A DNA stretch of 64,000 nucleotides, taken from Ectocarpus siliculosus. Taxonomy: Eukaryota > Sar > Phaeophyceae > Ectocarpales > Ectocarpaceae. This document shows, piece by piece, positions 46,301 through 58,700 of this stretch. The notes beneath the pieces were generated by a model, which saw only the letters and a program-made list of their open reading frames with translations, was not told where the DNA came from and did no database searches. The DNA lies in the NCBI GenBank assembly GCA_000310025.1, contig FN649741.1:631615-695614 (forward strand), given 5' to 3'. The position numbers were made by a program, and so were the translations under genes. How positions within the stretch are numbered: the first letter of the stretch is position 1; every line of letters starts with the position of its first letter.

Positions 46301-49300
46301 TCCATTTACCAGCCCACGTATCACGCTAACAACTTGTTCGGAAAACAATCCAAGTAAATTCAGAGCAGAGCTAGGACCCGTGCTTCGTCTCGTGAAGGAG
46401 AGGAGTAATCGTAACCCCTTCCTCCCCTTCTCGCTGTTGTTGGCGATCCCTGTGCGTTTGTTTATATCAAACACAAAGCTGACGCCCGAGATGTACGACA
46501 CCAACCAGCACGGAGACGTGTACTACGAGGTGTTTCTCCGCTTCGTCGAAGACCTGGTAGAGAGGTGGAGAGAGATGGACGTCACGCACCACCTGACCGT
46601 CGTCTTCTTTTGCCGGGTCTACTTCGCCGGGAACAAGGTGCGCCTCCTGGGTCGGCGGCGATGTGAAAATATCGCATGGTATGGTGTGATACGTCAGCGT
46701 GATGTGGCGCGAGCAACGACAGCACCGGTCGAGTACGCTGATGGTCGCGGGTATTAAAGGTTCCTGTTTCTTGTATGGTCTTGTGGCGGTCATCTTGATG
46801 GGGATCGTGTGATGGTGTTTCGCACTGGTGCGCTGCCAGTAACGGTTAACTTACTGCTCCCTGTCTCTTTTCGGTGTTTCCGCTGCTGTTGCTGCTGCCA
46901 CGTGTAGTGTGTGCGGTAACGCTAGTGTTGAGGGAACCATTTGCTGCACCAAGACTTGCTGGCTGTCTCCGCCTGTGGCCGTGATGACTGCACCCGCCAA
47001 GACAGCGTTTTTCGTTCTCGTGGCACTGCTACAGCAGTAGCCATTGGGCAGCTGCGGTGACTGTCCCATGTAGCACCAAACACGGCATTCTTGATGTTTT
47101 CCCCTCGTCAGTCCCGTCTCACCCCCGGCCTTCTGCGTGCACGGGTGTCTTGATTTGGCGTCATCGTTGGTGACAAGGGGGCTGACCCGGTGACCCCGCC
47201 GGAAGGGCTTTATAGGAGGCCGATCCGGACGGCACCGGATGGAAGGCTGTATGAAGACACCTACAAGGTGCGGTTCCAGCCGAACAGGCGCAAGAAAGGC
47301 TCCGTGCATCACCTTGTCGGTCCGTTTTCAATCCACCAGCGAGCCGTTTATCAAGCAGCCGAAGCAACCCCTCCAACCAGATTGTAAAGACGATATGTTT
47401 CCTTAGGGCATGCAGCGAACTGGTCGAAACGGCCAACTGTTGTATCCTTTTTGGGGGGCTCTCAATCTACCGTAGCGGACCGCTTCACGCGGGCCAATTA
47501 AATCGACCGAAAGACCAGCCAACCAGGAACACACCCACCGACCAAACAGGTGGTAATCGCCAACGAGACCAAGACCGAATACGACGGCGACTTCAAGCTC
47601 CGTTGGCGCCTGCACGATGAGTTTCACGCCTTCCCCCGCCAGATGGGTTGGTGGAAATTGGTCAACCTCAACGCGCCTACCCCGGCCGCCCGCGCTCAAG
47701 CTCGAGCGCAGGCCGGGGGCGGGACCGGCGGGGCTGCAGGCGACCGTTCCGCACCCGATTCGGAAAAGTTGAACCTGAGGACACCGGGCGTTCGGTTGGC
47801 CGTGCCGGCTTTGGCGAAACAGGGGAATGTGGTGGAGGTGGGCGTTTTGTTTCCGCCTAGCTAATGATGATGGTGGTGGTGGTGGTGATGGTGATGTTCC
47901 GGTGGCACTCGCAAATGTGGCGCATCTGGCGCGCAAATGGAACGGTATCTTTCATGTAGTTCTCTCCTGCATTATAGTGCAATTCTCCTGGTGACCGCTA
48001 CTGCTTTCTACCCCCCTCCCCCTTTGCCCGTTTCCGCCTTGAGTAGTGTTTCGCCCGTAATACTTGCTGTATTTAGTGCTTTTCTCGGAATCTTATTCGT
48101 CGACAGCCCTGGCCCCCGCGACGTTCCACCACGCCTTGCTCCTCCTGTAGGCGCTCAATGTGATCGTCAACGTGCTCGACAAGCACTACCTGGATCGCGA
48201 CCTCAGTCGGTCCGGCAACTCCGTGGTGATGATCACGGCAGGCCCGGGCGTGTTCAACGTGGACGGCAAGCTTTCTGGTGAGTCGCACTCTTTCTTCGCC
48301 GGAGATGATGCGTCCCTCCTGCCGACAGGCTGTTGTTTTGTCTCTCGATCCCGTTGCGCCAAGGCTTCGGTGACAACTCTTGTAGCGTTACTTGTGCGAG
48401 CCACGCGCGCCGGTGCACGTTGTCGGTGAAACTCGCGATCCAGCGCCGCTGTCCTCTGCAAGAACCCGTCACCGATACCTTTGTGCACGCTTTTTTTAGA
48501 TTCGGGCGCACTTTTCGCTGCCTCACTCCGCCCCTGCGTCCATGTGCTCCCTCCAACAGCCATCACAACTCAGAGGATGATGGACAATGGCATCGGGATG
48601 GACATGGTGTCCCTCAGCAGCCCGCCTCTTCATACCGGACCTCTGTTCATCTCGAAGCGTCTCAAGAAGGAGACCGTCCCTGTAGCATCCACTAGCACCA
48701 TTCCTCCCTACCAGCACGAGCACCACCAGGATGGCCGCCTCGAGGCAGCGAACGCGGCGGCTGTGCAAGCGAGCAAGCAGGAACAGCAGCACCATCACCG
48801 CCACCACCATGTCCATCACGGCGCCGAAGTCGCAGGCTCGGGGCGTCGGTCAAGCACGACCAGCGAGGAGGTTCTGATCCAGGAGCCGCCCAAGTATGAG
48901 GTGAGTGCCTCCTTCTTTGACCGCAAGATCGCCGACATTGTATTCGTGAGTGGTGGGACCCAATCGTCTACCCCGCTCCCTTCGGTTTCTTGTCTTTGTC
49001 TGTGCACGCACACACATGTTGCCGGTTCAGAAGTGGTTAGGAGGCTCCAGGGTAGATGATGTGGACGGGCACGATCGGTTTGGTCTTGGACAAAGTTCAC
49101 GAACCCGCATGTACGTAACGCCCTCTCTCTCCCCCCCCGTGCCTCCGGCGCGTTTGCACCTCGATCCCCAGCTTCCGCACTGGATGAACTTGACCTTCGC
49201 TGCTGCGGCCGAACCCCGAAACCGTCACCGGTACGGCGATCCCCCGAAGGCGCCATCCGAGGGGCTCGCCAGCACCGCTGTGCCCGTCGCCAAGCCCCCC

Positions 49301-52300
49301 GGCACGAAGAGACCGGTGACCATGCCGAAGATCATCTGGCCGGAGCAGCTGCGCTGGAAGTCGAACGGCAAGATCGACATGAGGTCGCTGGACATGCCAT
49401 TCCTGCTGAAGAAGCTGCTCGATTGGCGGCAGGACCACCCTGACGTGATCGATATCGCGGGGCCCCCTGACCCGGACGACATGGACTTGGCCGACGACGG
49501 CCAGCTGGAGCGGAGGAAGGCGGAGGCCAAGCGGTGGGACGACGAGAACAACGTCCGGCCGTACCGGCTCCGAAAGTGGCACGCCGTCGAGACCAAGTTT
49601 CCGCAGCCGCCGCACGGCATCGAGGGCGCCGCCGAGCACGCACGGATCCTGAGGAAGGACCGTAAGAAGCTCCGCAGGCAGCTCTCCGCCGCCGTCGAGT
49701 CGGCCGCTCTCCTCCCCGAGGGCCGTGGCGGCGGGGGCGGCGGCGGTGGTGGCGGTGGCGGCGGGGGTGACCACCGGCAACGGTCCCCGGCGGGGTCGTC
49801 CTGTTCGGCCGGTCGCCTCCTCCCGCCGGAGATGCTGCTGTCGTCTTCTCCGGGCGCGGCCGCGTACGTCGGGAGCCCGCGTAGCCTCGGCAGGCTGTAT
49901 CAGCTCGCCAGACCGTTCCCGGACAAGAACAACGTCGTCGCGGTAGTGGCGCAGCCGTCCCTGATAGGCTCACCTCGGGGGCCCAAGCCGTGGGGGATCG
50001 GCGGTAGCGCCGGCGGGGTCGGTGACGGCCGCGGCGGCAGCGGTGGGAACTCCGGAGGGGCGGCGGCTAAGCTGTGGGGGACCGGCAGCAGCAGCGCCTC
50101 TGGTGGTCTTGGAGACAGCGGTAGCGGTAGCGGTAGCGGTGGCAGTCCGGGTGGCTTGGTGCCAGCAACCCACCCTGGTGCTGCGACCATCAGCGGGGGC
50201 GCCGGCGGAGCGGAACCGGGGGTACCAACCAAGAGTAGGCCCCCCCCTGCCCCGCGAGAGCGTGGGGGGGAAAAGGACTGGACGGCGTGCGAAAGAAAAG
50301 TGATGGGGGAGAAGGCCTTCGCACTGTTTTTGCCGAAGTGGAGGGAGCACGACAACAGTGTTGACCGGGTGAGATATAATAGCGGTGAATTTTTGTGTTG
50401 GTGGTCGCAAACAGAAACTGGAGGTGCATGCCGGAACCAAGCAATTTATCGACGTCCATTTTGAGCGTTTCGGTTGCTAAAATCGCGCATGGACCTGTAT
50501 GCGCTCTCCTCTTTGCGGAGCATAACTCGCTTGCCGTTTTTGCTCTGCACGAGAGAGGCCGCCGCGGCTGATGCTTGCCCCACCCTTCGTTCGATGGAAG
50601 CCACAAGTTGTCTCGGAAAACCTGCGGGAGAAGTTGCATCGAAGCAAATCACGTGTTCCCCGTATGCGATCTCTTGACACTAACTACAATAGCGGCCCCG
50701 TCAAAGGCTGACGGGAGAGTGATGACCACGCGTGCATCACGGCTCCTTGTGACACATGCAGCCTTGCCACACGGCATCATATACGTCTGCGTGGGAGCCG
50801 TCCTGCGCTTTCTAGAACAGAGAACAACTTACTCTTGAGTGCCGCTGTAGGCATATAGCCGTGTACACCACGCGGCTGCTCGTGGTGTGTGCGCGTGAGG
50901 CGTTTTTGATGTGCATGGTGTGGAGGAGCCGTTTCTTTCTAGCGCTCTACGCTTCCTTGCGTGCGCTGTTAAAAGGACAGGCAGCAGCCGAAGCAGCCGG
51001 TTGTGTGTTTAGCTGAACACGGCGAAACAGATACGCTCTTGGAGTGTGTCTGACGTGAGAGGGGTCCTATCTTGTCAGGAACCTAAAAACCGGAAGACGC
51101 AACTGCCGTGGGTACTATTATAGCCCTCGCTCCTGGCTACAACACACGATGAAACCCATCGGGTATATGTGCACCCCCCCCCGCAACAAAAGCCGTCAAG
51201 CGAAGAGGACGAGAAGCCCCGAGGAGCGTCGGCCAAGGTGGCCAAGAAGAAGGCCAAGGCGTCCAAGATGGGAGACTGGGGCAGCCTTCTCACAGAGGGG
51301 GACGAGGAAAATTACCCCTCGGGGGGGTTGTCGGGCCCGCTTTCTTCGCCGAGGCCTGCGCTTCGGAACGCCGTGGGACTGTCGGGGAGCGGGTGGGTGG
51401 GACTGGGCGGGGATGCCCGCTAGGCGCTATGAGGCGATCACGTTGTTTGGTGTGTCGGTTGGGCGTGGGTATGGCGTTTTCGGTGTAGCATAGGGTAGAT
51501 CGATGCTGGGTCGAAAGAGTTTGCTTGGTGCGGTGGACGTTGTGGTCGGCGTGTTCAGCGTTGGGTTGGCAGGTTGTTTGGGGCCGTGAGCGGCTGGCCG
51601 GTCGGTTGAGCCGTGTGCTTCTTCTTGCCCATGGCGTTGGGACAGCTGGCACAAGGGAAATCATGTTTCATGAAGCACCGACGAGCTGGTCGATGTTGCG
51701 TTTCATCTAATTGTTGTCACGAGTTGCGGCTCACGCGCCGGTAGTGTTGGACGGCGTACTCTCTGTGGTTTTTTGTCACCACCAAGACAGGATGTTATAG
51801 AACCATGCGGCCCGTTGTTTGTGGTTCCCATGACATGATCGTAACCCTCACCCCCCACCCCCACCCCCACCCCCACCCCCACCCCCACCCAACTTTTCCA
51901 TTCGCCGGTGACCCCCCCGTTCGCTGGCCGTACGGAAATCAGTCCGACTTTGACCATGCATCTCTCTTCACCCAAGCAAGGAGCGGGCAGCTTCATGGGA
52001 GCGAGCGACGGAACAGGCGGCAGAGTTAACACTGGTGGTTTCTCTGCAGACAACGCAAGCTCCGCCGCCTCGTCCCCTCGCCCTGCCAGCGCCGCCATCG
52101 GGGACGACCGTTCGGCGGCAGCCCGCCTCCTCGAAAGCAACAACCGCAGAAGCAACATCGGGGAGCGGAGCAGCCGCGCTCGGCGTGAAGGGTCGTCGAA
52201 ACCGATATATATATCAGGGAAAGGGTCGTCGACACCCGCGAGATCTCCGTCCGCCGCTTCATTCACTGGGCGGGATTCGTGGAGCGGCCGACCGCAGCAA

Positions 52301-52304
52301 CGGA

Positions 52305-52335
<31 letters not shown>

Positions 52336-55300
52336 AGACGCGATGACGACAGCAGGACAGCCTTTAACACCCCCGTTGCCCCCGGCGGTCCCGTACTGGC
52401 GTACGGTAAGCGAGAAGCCGCACACCCTGGAACAGATGGTGGAGCGCGCGGAGCGCAAGAAGGAGGACGCCTTGCGCGATCGAAACCGCTCCAGCGGCAG
52501 CGGCGGCAACGGCGGTGGAGGCGCCGGAAACGGCCGGTCGTCTACTCTCAAGCCTCCCGTTTCCAGCGGAAGGTCGCTGAGCGACTCAAGTCCCAACGCC
52601 GGCGGGGAAAACCCAGGACCGTCTCCGGCGGGCCCAACCGTAGTGGAAGGGGGTCTGTCGCCGCCGCTCTATTCCCTCGAGAAGGCGGCGCTCGGAAGGT
52701 CGCCCATAGGGCAGACACCGGTGATACGGTCACCGCTAGGGAGATCGTCGCTGGGACAGTCGCCGCTGGAGCAGTCGCCGCTGACACGGTCGCCGCCGTC
52801 AGCGGCAACCACCGCCATCACCGCCGCCGCCGCGAACGAGAGGGCGCACGGTGGAGTTGGTATTGACGATATCACCCGAGGCGGTACCTCCAGCGCCGGC
52901 TCCTCTCGCGGCGGCGGCGGCGGCGGCCCTCGACAACAGTACGCGCAAGGAGAAAAAGGCTCCCCCACAGGCGGCGAGAGCGGCGGTGGTGGCAGCGGCG
53001 GCCAGAAGGGGGCGGCGGCCGCCACCGCCGCAACGGCGCCGCCACTAAAAATCTCGAGGTCATCTAGCGACAGCGTAAGGTACTTCGAAAATTGGGGCAA
53101 GTGGGTGCCGAAGAAGCCGAGAGAAAAGAACTCGCCAAAGGGCGTGCACTCGCCCGAGCAGGCCGGAGAGTCGTCGTCGGGCCGCGCAAGGGGCGGAAGC
53201 GGGAAGGGGCTGGGGCGATCTCCCCTCAGGGACGCGGGTTTGCTGTGCACGCCGAGCTCGAGCCTGGAGCAGCATCAGCCCGGCGGGTTCACGGCTAGGC
53301 TGGTCGGGGACAAGCTCAAGGTGCCTCTCGGCAGGCCCCCGATGCGTCGGCCGGTGGACCCGTCGCCGGCCAACGCCAATCCTCGCAGCTACGACTGCAT
53401 TAGCTCCCTGTCGGAAGACCACAGTCACAGCCAGGGAACGACCGGGTGAGCGGATGGAGTAGTTGGTCGAGGCTGACGTGGTGCGTTGGTGGTGTGCGGC
53501 TTTGTCTTGGTGGAAATTCAACTTTGTATTGGTAAGGGGTGAGGCAGGGAGGGGGGAAGAGGGGGATGTTGCTTGCAAGTCATTTGGCCATTGACCGCGC
53601 GTGTCGCTCGACGCTGGGCGCTGTTCCTACTCCTTTTTGAGACCACCAACGGACCAACAGTCGCGTGTGCTCCTCCATGAACTTTTGTGACGCCCAACCG
53701 GCGCACCCCCCCCCCCGCGCGCCTGGTATGAGTCGACGGTACGCGCGCGCTCAAACGATCTCCTTCCTTCCACTACTGTTCGGTGGTCGCCTGAAGATGG
53801 CTGTTGTCCTTGCATGCCGCTGGGTGTCTCGGTAGCGGTTTGTGCCACAGCGATTCTTTTCTGGATCGGGTCCCGAAGGCGCTCTTACCCAACTCGCATG
53901 TGTTGCGGCAGTCGGGCGTGGGCCACCACGTATCTCCAAGGCGAGTTCGACTTCAACGCTCACTCATGAATGCTGTTGCTCCCAACCGACCTATTTACCG
54001 CCGTTTTCTCTCCCGCCCGGTGCCCTCCCAAACCCCCGTCTTTGCCAACCGAAACACCTTCTTCATCCACCACCACCACCACCACCATCACCACCACCAT
54101 CAGCCTTGGCTCCGACAACACCACCGACGAGGCGTTCGACCGCGACGGCCACTACCAGGCCAGCTACGGTAGCGCCGTCTCGACGGGGCCCCCGGCGCTC
54201 GGTGGACGCGGCGGCCCGACAGCCGCCGCCGTCGCCGCCGCCGCCGATGCCGGTTTCTCCAGGCGCGAGCCTTCTTCCGCCGTGCGGTCGAGGGTGAACA
54301 CCTCCGACTCCTCCTTCGCGAAGTCGAGGTTCGGCACCGTCTACGGAAGCGAGGCGAGCCTCGGCGGCGGTGGTGCAGGGAAGAGTCGGCCAATCGCGGA
54401 GCAGGAGTTCAACCCGTTCCAGACCGCGGACGAGCGGCAGGTTGTGCCCGTGTGCTTGATGGCGTACTGTAGGGTGTCCGCGTGTGCGTGTCACTTTTTG
54501 TTGTTGTAGACGTTGGGGGACGTTGTCCCTGGGTCTGTACCTCGGAGGAGAAACTGCTGTGGGCAGCATCGTTTGTTGCAATATGTGGGAAAGGTTCTAT
54601 TTTATTCCTCTGAGGGCGTGCCAGTCTTTGTAGATACCTACAAGTTTGACTTAGCCGTATCTCACATGTAGCCGACGTTTATTACAACTGCCGCTTGTTG
54701 TGGGGTCTCATCTCAACGCGTTGGCGTTTCGCGCTTGTGTGTTTGTCAACTACAAGGAGAGTACGCCTGCGAAGCCGTAAGACCTCTCGTCTCCACCGGT
54801 AGTAACAGGGTACGGTGTCGCTTATCGCTAGCCTTGGCAACTAGTCTCATCGCGATATGTACTCTGCAAGCGGCGTAGGGTGAGAATTCGGGTTCAACAG
54901 CGCATGGAAACCGGACACGATGCCTGCGGCTCCGCGCATCGGCGGGCTAGTAGTGTAGTCGGCGCCCCCGAAGACCGAACAGGATAAACCCGGTTCCCGT
55001 AGATGCCTCGTTCAACGGCACGCTCCCAACTCTCAACTTCCACGCAGCAAGTTTGGGTTGAGCAGCTGCCAAACTTTACACACCACGACTCAAAACACGC
55101 ATTACGCTAAGGCCATCGGACACAGGTTTTTGTTTTCAGGTACGTACGCTGTTGTTTGACGATGAAAACTGCTGACAATCCGCACTCAGGTCACGTGACA
55201 CAGCCCTTTCTTCGTTCATGTGTGCTTATGATGCTTTGGCGGAAAATAGCTTCTGAGAATCCGCACGCACAACCGGCGGCGCTGGAGCCACGTGTTCTCC

Positions 55301-55754
55301 CGAGGGGAGACGGAGTTCCAGACGACGGACACCATGCCTGGCCCGATTTATCGCTCCCTGTGCCAACCGGTTCTGCTGCCGACATCGATCGACTATGTTC
55401 CGACGCAGAAGGTGTTGTACTACTGTTGTTGTGGATTGGTGTATGGGGGTGTTGGTGGTGTCGTGGTGTCATGGTGCCTGTGTTGGGGATGTTGGGGTGT
55501 TGAGGTGGGGGGATATGCTACATATTTATTTCATTCTTATTTTTAATTTTTTGGTTCTCTGCGCCGATGTCGGTCTCTGAGTCAGCGCGAATCGTGTTTC
55601 AGATGGCGCGATTGGGCGGTGAGAGGGATCGTGTAGGCGGCGGCGGTGCGTATCGCGTTCTTTCGTATTGTTCTTGCGGTTTGGCGGCATTGGTACATAT
55701 GCCCCGTTTGGTCGCACACACTTGGTGAGCAGATATAGGAACATGTTAAGAAAG

Positions 55755-55785
<31 letters not shown>

Positions 55786-58700
55786 TCAGTTGTGTCGATT
55801 ACTCGGCTGGTGCAATTGTCCGGTCCAGCCCGTGTTTTTTTTTTTTTTGTTCTTTGCACAATGTTTGGCCAAGGTTGGCGGTGGAAGGCATGCTCGAAAT
55901 GGGACGTTTTTTCTGGCGAAGCTGCTATTATATAGTCGTGTTAATAGGAGTAGAATACCGCAAGGGGCATGTTGTGGGTGTGGTGTTGCGTACGTGCGAG
56001 CTGTGAGTGAGCCTACGGTGGTGCTTGTGGAGGGCGAGGGCACCCGACATGCGCGTTTTCATGAGAAATGTATACGAAGTACAACTCTGCTTGCTCTGTT
56101 GCACCACCGTTGCTCCGCCGTACACGGTCGCGTGTATGTAAGCCGTACCGCTGCAAGTTTGTGGCGGATGTTGATTAGATCACCTCAGATCTACCTCTAT
56201 TGCTCGAATTTCTTCCCGCCATTAAGCAGCGTAACGGACGACTCGAAGAGTCAGCACTTGGTACTGCCGCGAAGAAACCGACTCATTCCATGTGTAAAGG
56301 TGCCCGACCCCGACCCCCGTCCCTGCCTGCATCCCATTTGGCGGTATCAGATCCTGGAAGACGACTACGTGGAGTCAGGATACGACATCGCGATAGCCAA
56401 CGAGTTCAAGAACAACCCCGAGAGGTGAAATTAGTGCGGATTAGTCATTCGTTCGAGTGAGTACACAAGAGGTGGAGACAACAGCTCTTGCGGAAGCCGC
56501 CGGCAACAGAAAGAGAGCTTCAGTTGAGGCCGTTATGGATGAATACAAGGGCTCTTGTGTCGTGACAGATGCCGGTACAACAGCGGTCACGGTAGTATTG
56601 GGGGCGTCTATTATTAATAAATAGAGTCGCGTTCCCGACAACAATGGCACGACCAAGGCCGCCTAGTGCCAAGGGCTTTGGCCGGCCTTAATCCCGAGAC
56701 ACAGCTGGTGTAATATCCAGAGACAACTTCAATATCCCCGTCTGTGTTCACGCGATTTCACCGGTCTTCATACACGGCGACCGGCCTTGTTTATTCACGC
56801 CGCTATATGTACAATTGTGCTGTATTTTGGCCCTTGTCTGCATGCCTTTTTTTTGTCCCGCACGCGAACGAAACCGCGCAGGGCGAAGCTCGTGGTGGAG
56901 GAGATGGTCGCGCAACGGATAGCCCAAGATTTCCAGTTGGTCGAACAGGTGCAAGAAAGACCCATGTATTACATCATTCCCTAACGAACAGCAACACATC
57001 ATATGATTGGTTATTTTCTACGTCTCTATTTTAATATTGAGATCTTGGTTCGAGTTGGGCCACAAACAGGATGCGTCCCGAGAGCGCTTGACGATGGAAT
57101 TGAAACGACGGCGCTTGAGTACCGCACAGCTTTCTCGGTCTTAGGCCCACGGTCTACAACAACGATCTTCCACCAACAGCCTAGATCAACGCTCGCCGCC
57201 GCAGGCATCACACGACCGAGGTGCGGCACAGGCAACCATGAACTAATGATTATTCCGGCGACGATATGTCCCCGCTCGGCGTCACAGCGATGCGGAAATT
57301 ATAGAGCCTTCGGCATTGCACAAGGCATACTGCTGTGGAGGGTCCTCAAGAACGCCGGTATGTACCCGGCGCATCGACCGGCGCTATTCAGAAGGACCGG
57401 CGCTATTCAAAGTACAGAATAAATTGGTGATTCAGTCTGTGCCCAGCAATTTCACCGGCACTATACAGGGCCACCGGCGCTGGTCAACCGGCGTTGTTGA
57501 CGCCCGCCCACTGTACCGCATGCCGCGTGCACAAAATTTATACCTGACCCCCGTTTCCCCTCCCCGCAACGCGCAATCTCCTCCCTCCCAGCCTGCCGAG
57601 ACCAATGTGCGCTCTAGGCTGTGGACGTCCTACCAGCAGCTGGCGAAAAGAGGCCGCGACTTCTCAACGAACAACAACTTCTTCACCGTGGGGGAGGGGC
57701 TCGTGCACATCGTTTCCATGGGGCACCGGCTGCAAACTATCTCGTACACCCAGGAGAACTCAACGGTATAATAGAGCTACTACGAATGATCACTCATTGA
57801 ATATGATTTGGGACGTTTATTGTTGCAAGATAATATTATTATTAAATCCAAAGCTATGTTTGGTTGTGCGTACACTCAGAGGTAAGTTTCCTTCAAAATG
57901 GAAAAATTCGAAACCGAAACCGAAAGCGCTCTGCTTCGTTGCCGGTGGTGCTTCTTGTTTGGGTGTGGGAGTTTTGCCGTCGTCGACCGCAGGCTCTCTC
58001 TTCCCTCCGAGTAGGTGCAGCAGAATCCGCAATCTCCGCTGGGGCAGGGAATGAAGCACCATCAATAAAGTAGCCCTGTTATGCTTGCTAGTACTCTTGT
58101 TTTTGTCTCGTCTATCGCTGTTTTTCGTTGGTGTCGTTGCTGCTGTCGTTGGCGATTTTTTCCTCCTGTACCGTTGTGGTCGTTGGCCATCGCCTGGTGA
58201 TGAAGGCATGATGTTGGATAAGTCTAGTTGCCAAACGCGCTGGGTGGGAGTCTTATTAACAGTCTTGCCGGTGCATCGCGCGCGTCCAACCCAGGTCAAG
58301 GTTCGGAAGTTTACCCTCAAGGCGGGCATGGACTCCGAATACAGCGCGTACGAGTACAGCTTCTCGCTCTGGGGCTCCCTGACGGGCTACTCACAGCCGG
58401 TAAGACCCGAAAAATGTATTCAGGCGTTACCCACCTCACTGCTCCGTACTGTTGGCGTCGCTGTCCTTCACGATTGGTCTTGATTTCATCAGAGTCGTAA
58501 CTTCATTGCATCGTTCTCCTGCCTCTCACATCGAAGACACCTGTTCGGTATCACAACCCGTTGAGATATTGCACCAAGCTTGATTTGCACTTGTTGCATC
58601 TTTCGTCCACGGCTTGTGCGTACGATTTCATCGCACGGGCGCGTTTATCGGTTCCCCCCCATACACCAGTAGCTGATGTTCGCGTCCCTGATGTCCTTTG

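Noticed and set aside
49097-53250. Long minus-strand open frames opposite the IML1 low-complexity exons (for example 49097-49780, 51703-52596, 52669-53250)
   Set aside because: They are mirror frames of GC-rich, Gly/Ser/Pro-coding sequence; the plus strand has the conserved DEPDC5 blocks and in-phase splice sites.
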